DNA from: Lentinus brumalis
Lineage: Eukaryota > Basidiomycota > Agaricomycetes > Polyporales > Polyporaceae
NCBI GenBank assembly: GCA_001792895.1
Contig: MARA01000012.1
Coordinates: 620,001-684,000, forward strand
DNA: 64,000 nucleotides
Reading direction: 5' to 3'
A program made the position numbers and the translations under genes. The notes under the pieces are model-generated. The model saw only the letters and a program-made list of their open reading frames with translations. It was not told where the DNA came from and searched no databases. Shown here in pieces: positions 32,985-45,100 of the stretch. Positions within the stretch are counted from its first letter, which is position 1; each line of letters starts with the position of its first letter.

Positions 32985-33306
32985 ACTTAGCGCTGCAGAT
33001 CGAGAACTTGGACATGGACGACGGGAACCTCCGAGAGCTCTTCCAGTAGCCGGCTGAAACCCATGGCCGATCCTTTGTTCGAGTGTGGCGGTGACATCTG
33101 CGGCGGGTCACCATGTTGGTCGGACAATAAGTAAGGTGGCCTGCGCGGATGTTGTCTCTGACCCGCGCTTTCCCTGAGGCTCAGAAACTACCACCACCAC
33201 CACCACCACCACCAGCCCGCAGCTACTGCCTCACGCCATCCGAACCACGTCGACTTGCACCACATATTCACCCATCCCTCCCTTCTCCATCAATCACTGT
33301 GTCCCG
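32985..33306 (+). promoter_or_regulatory. duplicated upstream region of FunK1 gene 1
   Basis: The stretch matches 36,757-37,062 upstream of the second kinase. Shared blocks include CCGGCTGAAACCC, GGCCGATCCTTTGTTCGA, TCGGACAATAAG/TTGGACAATAAG and GACCCGCGCTT, followed by a CCA-repeat (33,190-33,214). The promoter was therefore duplicated with the gene. Conservation of these blocks may mark regulatory elements, but both copies could simply be young. Confidence 0.6.
33190..33214 (+). repeat. CCA microsatellite upstream of FunK1 kinase 1
   Basis: About eight CCA units, some 95 bp before the start codon. The matching site upstream of kinase 2 (about 36,970) has only three, so the tract length differs between paralogues. 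Confidence 0.9.
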
Positions 33307-36068
33307 ATGGCAGCCCTTCCAAAGACATACATCAGAATCCCCAAGCAGCGGTTCCTCGACGACTTCTGGCCAGCTCCGGCACCTGGGTCTCCGCATTACA
33401 AGGCAAAGACACGTCGGGGCAAGTTCCCAACCCTAGCGGTGGCCGCAAAGGCGGTCGCGAAGTCTGCGAAAGGGAAGCCTCCTGCAGATGCTCTTGTAAG
33501 CGTACACTCGTATCGTCAGTGGGTGCTCGCTAACCACCCGGTGCTCCGCTATCAAGGCGAAGCTAGTTCGTGACCAGAAGCTCGCTCCAGGCTTCAAGTT
33601 GGTTATCTCTGCCGGGACCGCAAAGGGAGACGATCGGTGGGGTCAGCTCGTGGCACCGCAAGACAAGCGTCCACCGTGGGCGAAGCCGCAGATCTTCGTC
33701 CGCTTCTGCAGCCACGACCCCTTTTCGGACCTCGAACGGCCTATCGAACGCCCATGCGACGCCCATAAAGACTATCGCAAGGAAGTCCGGTTCGACATCA
33801 CGACCAAAGTTCAAGAGCTCTTCACGGTGCAATTTCTCACCGCCGCGTATGTGATCATCGTGCACGACTCCGCGATCCGCCTGTCGCGCTGGGACCGTTC
33901 CGGGACCGTGTTTTCACGGACGACCGACTACGCTGCGAACCCGTCTTTCCTGGCGGATGTCTTTTGGCGCCTCACCATGCTTACCGACATCCAGCTCGGT
34001 ATGGATCCCACTGCGACGCCGATACTTCCCGGCTCGGACGAGTACGACCTCATGGAACGTCTCTCCGTCCCACGCGCCGACGACTTCCCGTGTGATGAGG
34101 GTGCTATCATCGAAGGAGACCTCGACGATCCCTCCCGCGTGTTCAAGTACGTGCGCGAAAAATTGGACGAATCTCTCCACAAGTGTAAGAAGGCTCCATT
34201 TGTTGGTGTCAACCCTCGTTGGAAACTCTCGGTTCCAACTGAAGATGGCGGCATCCGGGAGTTCCTCGTGGGCCCGCCGTTCTACTACCCTGACCTTAAT
34301 AGTTCGTGGGTCGACCCCCGCGTCGGACGCACCTATATCGCCATTGACTGTACTACGGAGAAACTCGTCTTCCTCAAGGATGCCTGGCGGTTCAAGGATG
34401 TCGATTATCTGACGGAGCGCGAGGGTCTGGTCCTGAAGCAGCTCAACGATGCAGGTGTACCGCATGTACCGACGCTGCTTTGCGAAGCGGAGCTGCCGGG
34501 CCAGCAGACTAAGACCCAGCTTTTGAAACCTTCGAATCATGAGTCATCCTGGGGTCCATGCTTCGATGAGGCCATCGAGGACACCGAGGTCTACGCGGTA
34601 GATCCAAGCCTAACAGAAGTCGTCGAGCTTCACCACTACCGCATGGTCGTCTCGGAGGTCTGCTTCGTGATAGAGACTTGCTTCAAGACGGGACGTCAGC
34701 TCGTGTCGACCATGCGAGATGCTATATTTGGTGCGTTCTCAACGTGGACGCCATTCAATGCCATGTCACGCTGACTTGATCTTCACTTCATTCCCTAGCA
34801 CACTCTCGTGCTGTCGAAGTGCTGGGACGCTTGCACTGCGACATCAGTCCGGGCAACATCATGGCGCACCCCAAAATCGAGGTTTCGGCGGAGACGGGAA
34901 AGCCCACTGTGCGATGGGAGGGTATGCTCATAGATTGGGAACTCAATCGGCGTGTTGAGGAGCATCGACCTCAACCACGACGCATGCTTCTGGTGCGCAT
35001 CCACAATCACCTTCTATCCCTCGGTCTCACTCACCATTCCATCAGCGTACCTGGGTATGCGTATCTTACCGATTTCTCCAGGACAGGCACAAGGTGCTCA
35101 CAATCCCTGACGAGCTGGAGTCGTTCCTCTATGTCCTCCTCTGGCACGCCGTCTGGTATCTGCGCCACAACATCGGAGTCGTGAATGCGTTCCATGCGGG
35201 TTTCTTCGCCCAGAGAGCATCCCACGACCACGGCAAGGCACTTATGCTGCGTCAGGGCCGGATCTCTGTGAATCGGTACCTCCCGGCGACTACCCTCGAG
35301 TTCACCGGTCTGGACGACGAGAACAAGGTGACCTACACGCCGCTCGACAACCTCGTCAAACATCTGGCCTGGCTGTGTCATGCGCAGTGGCTGTCCTGGC
35401 CAATCACGTCTATGGAAGCAATCCATGTCGAACCTCCGTATCTGGAAGGCCAGTCACGCTGGGCCCCAGCGCGCCCGATTCCAGCCAAGACGATTATACC
35501 CTTGGAATTGGCGAAGAAGATGCAAGACCACAGCGCCGTGCTGAAGCTCTTCGACGACGCGCTCAAGAAGCCCTGGACGATGAACGACTACGTCGGAAGC
35601 AGGACGAAGTCCGACTCAGTGGACGCGAAACCAGACGGACAGAACCCCGATGGCGCGAAGAAGCTGGCAGACGCACAAGACCCAGACGGCGCAAAGAAGC
35701 CCGCGAACGCGCGACACCCAGACGGCGCGAAGAAACCCGCAGACGCACAATGTCCAGACGGCGCGAAGAAGCCTGCAGATGCCGCTGAGAACGTCCTTCA
35801 GCCGAAGAAAGTGAACGGTAGAAAACGCGCGGAACCCTCGAAGGCCGCCGAGTCGCTGAAGCCTCCTCGTCGGAACCCTGTGCGAGCTGCACGTAAGGGT
35901 GGACCCTCACCGGACGAACGGCCTGCAAGGAATCCTGTGCGAGCTGTACGCGAGCGTGCACCCTCACCGGAAGAACTGCTTGCAAGGAATCCTGTGCGAG
36001 CTGTACGCAAGCGTGCACCCCCGCCGGACGAACGGCCTGCAAAGAGGCGGCGTCGTGGCATACTATGA
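33307..36068 (+). CDS. FunK1-family protein kinase 1, 859 aa
   Basis: Exons 33307-33495, 33557-34730, 34799-34992 and 35046-36068 join in frame. The FunK1 family is an expanded eukaryotic-like kinase family of basidiomycetes. The N-terminal half has the family blocks LSRWDRSGTVFS and FVGVNPRWKLSVPTEDG. The catalytic loop reads LGRLHCDISPGNIM, with HCD in place of HRD. The metal-binding DFG site is replaced by LIDWEL, as is usual for FunK1. LTIPDELESFLYVLLWH follows. The C-terminal tail has four 12-residue units beginning PDGAKK (35,646-35,789), then three 19-residue units beginning RNPVRA (35,871-36,041), and ends in KRRRRG, a possible nuclear signal. Substrates are unknown. It is tandemly duplicated with the next gene. 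Confidence 0.9.
35646..35789 (+). repeat. four 36-bp coding repeats (12 aa, PDGAKK...)
   Basis: Four tandem units each start PDGAKK followed by LADAQD, PANARH, PADAQC and PADAAE. They lie in the tail of FunK1 kinase 1. The paralogue has only one related unit (QNGAKKPGET), so the array expanded after or was lost since the duplication. Confidence 0.9.
35871..36041 (+). repeat. three 57-bp coding repeats (19 aa, RNPVRA...)
   Basis: Three tandem units of 19 residues each begin RNPVRA and end ERPA, LLA or ERPA, rich in Arg and Pro. They directly precede the terminal KRRRRG. The paralogue at 37,063-39,677 has a single unit in the same place. Confidence 0.9.
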
Positions 36069-36756
36069 CTGTATTCAGACGAGATGTGAGAGCTGTAGTC
36101 AGTAGTATACGGTGTGCTATGTAAACACTGCTTGTAATTCATCTGCATCAGCGTTCTGTGGCGACGACACTACTTGGAGAGCGCAAGAGAAACGACCGCG
36201 TCAGAGAGGCGTCTAGTAGCCTCGGGTTCATGACGAGCGCCAGATTGAGAGCCACCATCTTGCCAATGCCTGCGCACCTCGACGCGGACCTCGACGATCG
36301 TTTCAACCGTGTCTCCCACATGCTTAAAGCACGCTGCAATGAAGTTTTTTTGCGGATGAGACTCTCTTGCTTGGAGCCTCGTCGACTGCAGTTCTTTCTC
36401 GATGCAAGACTGACGTCCTTTTTCATGGCCAGATGATCGTTCACTAGAATGAACATGCTCTTCTATCTATGCGCGTAAATCTTACGCAAGGCATGCCAGA
36501 GGACAGTATGTACTCTCCTCTACATGACCTCGAACTGGTTAGAACACCGCTTTCTCAGGGGTCGCCTGCACCAGCCTGCACCCGAAACCCGGGAGAAGAA
36601 CGCCTACCTATCTTCCCGGTCCCTCCGCCGAGCTAGAGGCCGGCTTGCGAGCCTGACCACAGTAAGTGAGTATTTACTAGCACCTTCTGGAGGTTCTACT
36701 CGTTCAAAATCTCTAATGTAGACAGTCCCTTAGCGTGTCTGATTTGTTTTAGAAGC
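36069..36756. other. intergenic between the two FunK1 genes, no gene seen
   Basis: About 690 bp with no frame that resembles a protein. It holds the 3' flank of kinase 1 and the unduplicated spacer before the second upstream block. Confidence 0.5.
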
Positions 36757-37062
36757 TATGTATCTAAGCCCGCAGATCCAGGCAGATCGAGAACAAGATC
36801 AGTCGATGGGGAACTCCGGGACGTCATCCAGTACTTAGCCGGCTGAAACCCTAAGGCCGATCCTTTGTTCGACTGATTTGGCGGTTGATACCACAGTGGT
36901 TGGACAATAAGGAAGTCAACGCGATGTTGTCCCCCGACCCGCGCTTCTCCTGAGGCTTAGCCTGAGCTACTACCACCACCAGCTGGTTCTTCACAACCAC
37001 TGTCGATCGCTTGAACCCCAAATTCACCCATCCACCCCTTTCCAATGTGTCTCTTAGTCCAG
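36757..37062 (+). promoter_or_regulatory. duplicated upstream region of FunK1 gene 2
   Basis: Counterpart of 32,985-33,306 with the same block order. The CCA tract before the start is shorter than in copy 1. Confidence 0.6.
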
Positions 37063-39677
37063 ATGCTACCGAAGACATACATTCGAATTCCCAAGCAGCA
37101 GTTCCTCGACGACTTCTGGCCCACTCCGGCGCTCAATTCTTCGCATTACAGGGCTAGGTCACGTCAGTCAAAGTTCCAAAGCCTGTCGGTCGCCGCAAAG
37201 GAGATCATGAAGCCTGTGAGAGGGAAAGTACCTGCGGATGCTCTCGTAAGTGTACACAACCTCTCGCCTCGCTAAGGGGTACCCGCTAACCCCACGGTGC
37301 TCCACTATCAAGGCCAAGGTGGTTCGTGACTACAAGCTTGCTCCAGGCTTCAAACTATCCATCTCCGTTGGTACTGCGAAGGGGAATGATCGATGGGGTC
37401 AGCTAGATGCACTCGAAGACACGCGTCCGGCATGGGCGAAGCCGCAGATTTGCGTCCGTTTCTGCAGCCACGACCCCTTCCGGGAACTCGAACTGCCCAT
37501 CGACGGCTGGCCACAGGACGACCATGACGGCTATCGCAAGGAAGTTCTGGTCGACATCACGGCCAGAGTTGAAGAGCTCTTCACGCTCCAGATCCTCACC
37601 GCTGCATACGTCCTCATCGTACACGAGTCGACAATCCGTCTGTCGCGTTGGGACCGCTCAGGGACCGTCTTCTCGAGGAAAGTCAATTACGCCGCGGACT
37701 CCTCTGTCCTATCAGAGGTCTTCTGGCGCATTTCCGTGCTCACCGACGTCCAGCTCGGTTTGGACCCTACTGCGACGCCGATATTTCCCGGCTCGGAGGA
37801 GTACGACCTCATGGAACGTCTCTCCATGCCGTGCCCCGACGACTTCCCGTACGAGGAGGGCGCAATCATCGAAGGAGACCCCAGTGATCCGTGTCGCATA
37901 TTCAAGTACGTGCGCGACAAATTGGACGAGTCTCTCCACAAGTGGCAGAAGGCTCCATTTGTTGGCTTCAGTCCTCGTTGGAAGCTATCCGTTCCAACTG
38001 AAGATGGTGGCATCCGGGAGTTCCTGGTCGGACCGCCATTCAACTACCGTGATCCCAAGCGTCCACGCGTTGACGCTCGCAACGGACGTGCCTACATCGC
38101 AATCGACTGTGCTACGGAGAAAATCGTCTTCCTCAAGGACGCCTGGCGATACAAGGATGCCGATCATCTGTCGGAGCGCGAAGGTATCATGTTGAAGCGC
38201 CTGAACGACGCGGGTGTACCCTATGTACCGACGGTGCTTTGCGAAGCGGAACTGCCGGACCAGAAAACACAGACCCCGCTGTTCATGCCATGCTGGGATG
38301 ACGAGTCTGAGCCTTCGGAAGACCACGGATCCGATACGGGCTCGACTGACTCCGACGACGACGACGACGAGGTCTTTGTGGTCGATGCAAGCGGAGAAGA
38401 GCTTGTGGAACTCCACCACTATCGTATGGTCGTCTCGGAGGTCTGTTTCGCCATATATGAGCATTTAAAAACAGGTCGTCAGCTCGTGTCGACCATTCGG
38501 GATGCTATAGTCGGTACGTCCTCAGCATGCGTGCCGATAGAAGAGGTCCGATGCTGACAAGTACATGACTTCGATTCCTAGCACACTCTCGAGCTGTCGA
38601 AGTGTTGGGCCGCTTACACTGCGATATAAGCACCGGCAACATCTTGGTCAACCCCAAAATTGAGGTTTCAGCGGAGACGGGGAAAGCTACCGTTCAGTGG
38701 GAGGGTATGCTCATCGACTGGGAGCTCAACCGGCGTGTTGAGGAGAAGAGTCGTCCGCCGATTCGCATGAGGGCACTGGTGCGCAGTAAAAGTTGCCTTC
38801 TATCGTTGTATTGTACTCAACGCTCCCTCAGCGCACCTGGAGATTTGTATCTCGTGCATATATCGAGAATCAGCGCAAGGTGCTCACGATCCCGGACGAA
38901 CTCGAGTCGTTCTTATATGTCCTCCTCTACCTCGCCATTCGGTACTTGCGCAGCACTATCACAGACGTAGATGCCTTCGACTGGGATTTCTTTGACGAGA
39001 ACAATATACGACTCGGCGCCGGCAAAGACAACATGATGCATTGCGGATTGATCCGCGCGAGCCACTGCCCTCGGACTACCCTGGAGTTCATCGGCCTGGA
39101 CCACCAGAACAACGCGATGTATACGCCGCTGGACAATCTCATCAAGCACCTCGCCTGGCTGTGTCATGCGCACTGGGTCGCTGGTCGATTCTCGGGATAC
39201 CGTTCGGAAATCGAGGTTGAACCGCCGTCGCTGAACCGCCAGTCAATCATGTATGCCCAGGCCGCCGACAAGGAGAACGCTTCCGCGCCGAGCACCCCAC
39301 CGGCTTTGCCGGAAGTTCCACTCGAGAAGAAACCAGCGTGTCAATTGGCGAAGTTGAAAGACCACCGCGCCGTGCTGAAGCTCTTCGATGACGCACTGAA
39401 GGAGCCCTGGGAGATGAACGACTACATCGGAGACAGAATGAAGTACAAGACGAAGGCGAAGCCAGACGTACAAGACCAGAATGGCGCGAAAAAGCCCGGG
39501 GAGACCCCTGAAAAAGTATTTAAGCCAAAGAACGTGAACGCTAGGAAAGCTGCCAAAGCTGCGCAGAACAACAACGTCGAGTCGCAAAAGCGTCGTCGGA
39601 ATCCTGTGCGAGCTGGGCGTCGGGCAACACCCCTACCGGAAGAACGACCTGCGAAGAGGCGCCGCCGTGGTGCATAA
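37063..39677 (+). CDS. FunK1-family protein kinase 2, 808 aa
   Basis: Exons 37063-37245, 37313-38513, 38582-38778 and 38832-39677 join in frame, with intron positions and phases identical to those of kinase 1. Key blocks are LSRWDRSGTVFSR, LHCDISTGNIL (HCD catalytic loop), LIDWEL and LTIPDELESFLYVLL. Before the catalytic part it has an acidic insert, GSDTGSTDSDDDDDE, missing from kinase 1. The tail keeps only one unit of each repeat seen in kinase 1 and ends in AKRRRRGA. The gene is intact, so both duplicates are probably functional. An upstream ATG at 37045 in the same frame is possible, but the start at 37063 matches the paralogue. Confidence 0.9.
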
Positions 39678-40004
39678 CGATATTCGTCGAGAGTTGTGCG
39701 CTTTAAGGGCTATTCTGAGGACATCACGGTGTAGTCTGTCATGTATGTTATTTTGCATAGCATTAGTGGTGAAATCACACTGCTTCGTCTGACCGACGTG
39801 TGCTTCGGTTACTACTTATATGCCTCACTGGGCTGCCATTCCTACGACTTTCACGCTCTCTAAAGCGCAAGGTTGACTGTTGAACGTTTCAACCCAAAGG
39901 GTGCGTGACGTACACCCCAGATTCCTGCAAAACTGACGTGAAGTTTAAGACCGTTTAGCCATTGGAAGAAAGTCCGACTCCTTCTGTACACGGACACACA
40001 GTGA

Positions 40005-41809
40005 CTAGATAGAGTCGTCACCGCCGTCATACTCAACTGTGATACTTCCGACCAAGTGCCCGAGTCGCAACTGCAGCCGCTCCCTCTCCTGCTTCGTCGG
40101 CCCATCCCATTTCTCCTTCAGCTCCGTAGTACTCTGGCGTAGGTACACTGCCGGATGGACGACGACGCGAAGCATCTTGAGTGGGCTGACGTTCTCTCTC
40201 CCCTCCACAACATTCGCGACGGCGTCGCAGAATGTGCCCAAGGCCTCTGAACCGGTACGGAGGGGCGCGGGGGTTTCGGAGGTTCGCGGGCGTATAGCCA
40301 GCTGTGGGTACAGGACTTTCGATACTCGTTCAGCACGCTAAACCTGCATCGCAAAGTCAACCCCTCCAATGACGGACACAGACTACCACCAGCTGGTAGT
40401 GTCTCGCCGAGCAAAGATAGGACGTCGTTCGTGCCGTTGTACGCGGTGGCGTCAAGGTGCGCCAGAGGGAGGGCACCTAGTAACGCGCGAAGGGCTGCTC
40501 GGTCTTCGTCTGTGGCACTCTGAAGGGCGGGCGGGGTGCGTAGAATGAGCGTTGTGACGTTGTTGAACGGGGAAAACAGATCTCTGAGCTCCGCGACGAA
40601 AGAGGCAAAGCCCAACTTCGCCACGCTGTATCCTGGAGATCCGGTTGCGGATGTGCGTACAAGCATAGACTCTCCCGTGTAGGACTTCAGGGTCCCACAT
40701 CCCATCGAATCATATCCAAAGAAGAGTCGATCCGCCTGTGAGACCGGAAAGAAGCCGTGGAGGTCCCGGGGCAGCGTATCGCGGAGATGGTGCGCGCCAA
40801 GCCTAGTGTCGATGTTCACAGTGCAAGTCTTGGGAAGCGACACACGCGACAAGAGCGCGGCTACTGGTAGCTCTCCCCGGCATATCTGGAGCTTGCGCAG
40901 AGTAGGAAGTGCGACAACGTGGTCGTGGATGACAGGAGGTTGGTTATCGACAACCATAGAGGTGTCTTCCAGGACCAGGACCTCCAGGGATGAGCAGCCT
41001 TCCAGGGCTTTCAGAAAGCCCTGCAACGATGCGGGATTGATATGGCAGTATGTGCAGTAGCAGTCGGATAGTTTGAGATGGCGCAACTGGCCGGCGAGTC
41101 CGCCAAGGGAAGTAAGCACGCAACGGAGAGTCAGCGAGCGGAGGCGGGGAAGGTGCGAGGCGTCCTTGACGAGCGCGCGGTGGAATTCGGTGGTGTGCTT
41201 GTCGTCATCTCTGTGAGTGATGCACAGTTGTTCCAGGCGAGCCATGCCTGAGCCCAACAAGCGAGTGAAGGACTTGTATTCCTTGCCCTTCAGCTTCAGT
41301 GTCAGTGTAGAGATGCGATTGATGTGCGGGGCGAGCGCTTGGGATACAGAGTGCGGAAGACCCTTGAAGGAGAGATCCAGCGGTAGGGTGCGAGAGAGCG
41401 CGAGAAAGAGATTCAACCGCGCGACCGAGCCTTCTGTGACGCCCACCAAGTCCTTCTTGATCCTGAGAACGGCGACCCAGAACGCAGGGGTACGGAAGAT
41501 CAAAGACCTCCATAGTCTGCAGACGTGAAGCACTCGGAACCAAACTCGAGAGGAATTGCTGGTATTGACATGAATGAAGATCTCCATGAGAACCTCCGGA
41601 GCGAGATTGTGGTTGATGGGGACGAGTGCGTTCTGTGCGGACATGAGGGCGCGGATGCGGCTCCTGTAATCTTCTATCCTCGAAGCCATCCACTCTGGCA
41701 GGTCCGTAGCAGGAAGCACATCCAGGACGGCTCTATCTTCAGTAGAGAGCTGACCATCGAGTGCGGAAAACATCGACGATTCCTCCGATAGGTACGCGCC
41801 ATACGACAT
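40005..41809 (-). CDS. F-box/LRR protein
   Basis: The start at 41809 (MSYGAYLSEES) matches the decayed paralogue at 48,901. An F-box-like segment follows (HNLAPEVLMEIFIHV then HVCRLWRSLIFRTPAFW, residues ~75-130). After it come irregular leucine-rich repeats such as LPRLRSLTLRCVL and LPTLRKLQICRG. The C-terminal module TFCDAVANVVEGRENVSPLK ends at 40005. The first frame is open to about 40,330. The C-terminal module lies in another frame, so either an intron near 40,330-40,410 or a one-base shift joins them. An intron of about 70 nt ending in AAAG with a CTGAAC branch site is one candidate. F-box proteins usually recruit substrates to SCF ubiquitin ligases. Orphan LRR types like this are highly amplified in agaricomycetes. 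Confidence 0.75.
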
Positions 41810-42152
41810 TTCTGCCGGAAATAGGATGTAAGCGATCAAGATGTTGACTATATGCGCATACTGGCAGCGACTTATACCTTGGAGATGTCAGAAAGGTTGA
41901 TTGAAAAAGGCTGGTATATCAGTGATGGCTACGATGTTCTCGAGGATGTTGAAGTTGAGGAAGAGGGGAGGTAGAGCCGGCGACCCTGGAAGCTGCAGCT
42001 CTCGTCCTACTTGGACCCACGGCCCGACGCAACGTTGTACTTACTGCACGGCAGGTCTGCTCGCACATAAACTGCTGTATCCAACTATATTCATTCTGTG
42101 CACGCCGAGAGAGTGCTATGGTACAGGACCTGTGAGAGAACAGCGTGGGTAG

Positions 42153-45100
42153 TCATCGTTCGACATGCAGTCTATGCGTGTATATCATCGTCATAGCTTG
42201 TTTGTTCGTCAGTGCTTCGAGCGCATACTCATCGTCCTCATCGTCGGGACTGCAAGCATCCATGTCAGTCAGAAGCACCCCATATGCTCGAGAGAGCCGA
42301 GACGTACACATCATCAAGCCCTTGATATCCTTGACGCGCGACTGTTCGATGCCTTTCCTCAACAGCAGAACGCGGATACTCGACCACACGAGGAGGAGCA
42401 CACCGAAGCCGACGGGAATGAGCCAGTAGAGCGGCGACAAGTGGAACGAACCGCCGAACACGACGTGCAGAGGGGGCGTGTAGATGATGAACATGCCGAG
42501 ACATGCACCGGCGACGATACCCGCGAAGTTGTAGTAGTTGCCGACAATGGACTTGCCGAACGGGAAGCGGAACTTAGCCTTGACGGCGAAGACCTAGCGG
42601 TGAATGGTGTCAGTTGTGCTCGGTAGGTCGCGTTTCATTGAACTCACGTTGAAGCACTGGATGATGAATATGGAGAGGTATACTACAATGACCTTGCGTC
42701 AGTACGAGCTCTCCGAGACCTCAGTGATGAAGAGTCAGACTACAGACCTATTGACTGGGCTTGCCCCAACGCATCAACCTGTTTGTCGCCAGAGATGCTT
42801 TGACCGCGGCTATTGATGAAGTCCGGAGAGTCCTTCGTGAAGTAAGCTTCGGCATAGCATTAGTCCACAGGTCCGTTGCGGGAGAGAACGAAGACACTCA
42901 CTGACGGGGGGCTCCGCGTTAAGTGCAGACTGCGCCCTCCGGAGATCGCCCGGGGTGAACCCGTTCTTGAAGAAGACGACGAAATATCCCGCCAGCCTGA
43001 TTAAGCCGGGATGCCGTCAACCGCCATACTCAAGTAATTAGTGTGTCCTGAATACGTACGCTCCCGCGAACTCGATCATGCCAGCTTCCAGGTAGGCATA
43101 GCTCAGGAGCTTGGCGTCGACGAGAGTCTCGTCGTCGGAACGCTCCAGTGCCTCCTCCCAGAACTGGCGGGTGAAGGGCGCCTTGAGCTTTGTCATGAAC
43201 ACCGAGAACTTGCTTGGGTGAATGACTTCCTGCGTCTCTGGGTCGCGGAGCAGAGTCTTGGTGCGTCGCAGAGCCCGCTTCTTTAGGGACATAATCGAGT
43301 GGTCGTTGACTGGAACGAGGTAAGTGCGATGCAGCGAGGCGCTGCACAACCCTGACGTACCTGGCCTACGGGCAGCATGCGCATAAGTCCGTCCTTCGTC
43401 TCAGGCTTGTCCCACGCGAACGAGAGCTATACGACTGTCTGAGTATGAACGCCGAACGGCTTCAATGACGAGCGACATACCGCAACAAATAGTTCGAAGC
43501 CAAGATCTACCCATGCGACGTTAGCTGGTCCACTATGTGGAGCTCCCCAAATACTCACCGATCACCAAGATGAGGATGGCGGATAGAGGAAGCGGGAGGG
43601 GCACAACGACATCTGCCGGAGTACATCAGCGACGCAATCGCCATGAACAGGAAGATTAAGCTTACAGAGAAGCTGTGGAATGACCTCCGGTGTACTGTGG
43701 GAGATCGTGTACCTGCGATACACGTCAGTTCGTTGCATCACTGGCACGGAGGTACGAAGACATACTGAATAGAACGCTTCAGGTTCACGAAGATCTGGCG
43801 GCCCTCTGCAACTCCCTCTGTGATGACATCAGCGTCAGCGCGGAGCGGCAGGCAGACATCAAGTGGTGTCACTCACTAACGGTGGAAGCGAAGTTGTCGT
43901 CTACGGGTGAAACAGTCAGCGACGGGGAGTCAGGCTAGCGATATGGTACCAACCCAAGAGAATCATGTTCGCAGCCTCCTTAGAGACGTCAGAACCCGAG
44001 ATGTTCATCGCGATACCCAAGTCCGCCTACATCCAGGTCAGCATACGGTTCTAGCCACCGCGCGATGGACTGACCTTCTTTAGAGCGGGGGAGTCGTTAA
44101 CACCGTCTCCAGTCCTGCATGTGCTGGTCAGCCGGATTCTACACCATCAACGAGGTTTCTATCGAACTCACACGCCGACGATATGTCCGAGCGCCTGAGC
44201 GCGTTTTACTTCGTCGGAGCCATCGTCAGCCAAAGTGGCGCGCAGCACCAGGGGGTCAAGACATACCGATCTCCAGCTTGTGTTGAGGCGACGTGCGCGC
44301 AAATACAATCTCGTTCTTCGAGAAGACTGCCGGCGAAGCGTCAGTGGCGATGGTCATGCTGCAACGGAAACAAGGAACGCACTCTGATCCCACTGCCAGC
44401 CCTGGAGACTGTCAATGTCGTCTCCGTGGATGACGATAGCGTCGATCTCGTCGTCATAGATCTCCTCGATCGGCCGGCCGGACTTCTTGCTCAAGCTCTC
44501 CTTCGTGTCCCCGAGGATAAGGTTGATCTTGCGCGCGATGGCCTCCGCCGTCTTCGGGTGGTCGCCAGTGACCATCATGACCTTGATCCCGGCCAGGCGA
44601 AGAGTGCCGATCGCCTCCCGCACACCATGCTTGGGCGGGTCCTCGAGGGAGATGAGGCCGCAGAAGCAGTACTCGGTGCTGGGGTACTTCGCGTCGTTCT
44701 TGGAGAACTCATAGTCGGAGTCGTAGACGTCGCCCGGGAGAAGCTTCTGCGCGCATGCGATGACACGGTGACCGCGGGACGCCATGTACTGCGCGACAAC
44801 AGTTCAGTCTCTGGAGGAAAGGACAGGAATGTATGGTTCTACGCACGTCGTATGCCTCGTCGTACGCAGCCTTGAAGTCGTCGGTGATCGGAACCTCCTT
44901 GCCATCTTTGAGATACGTGGAGCACTTCGCAAGGACACGCTCTGGAGCACCCTTGATGTACGCGGTCAGGAGACCGGTCTTGTGCGGCTTTTCCGACTGC
45001 AGGACATTCAGTTCGTGTACGGCGAACGCAGTCACCAGACACTCACTATGACCAAGGCCCACTTATTGGACGAGTTGAACGGGATCTCAAACGCCCTGGG

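Noticed and set aside
33190..33214. Candidate CRISPR or regulatory array at the CCA repeats
   Set aside because: It is a simple trinucleotide microsatellite with no spacers, in a eukaryotic genome.
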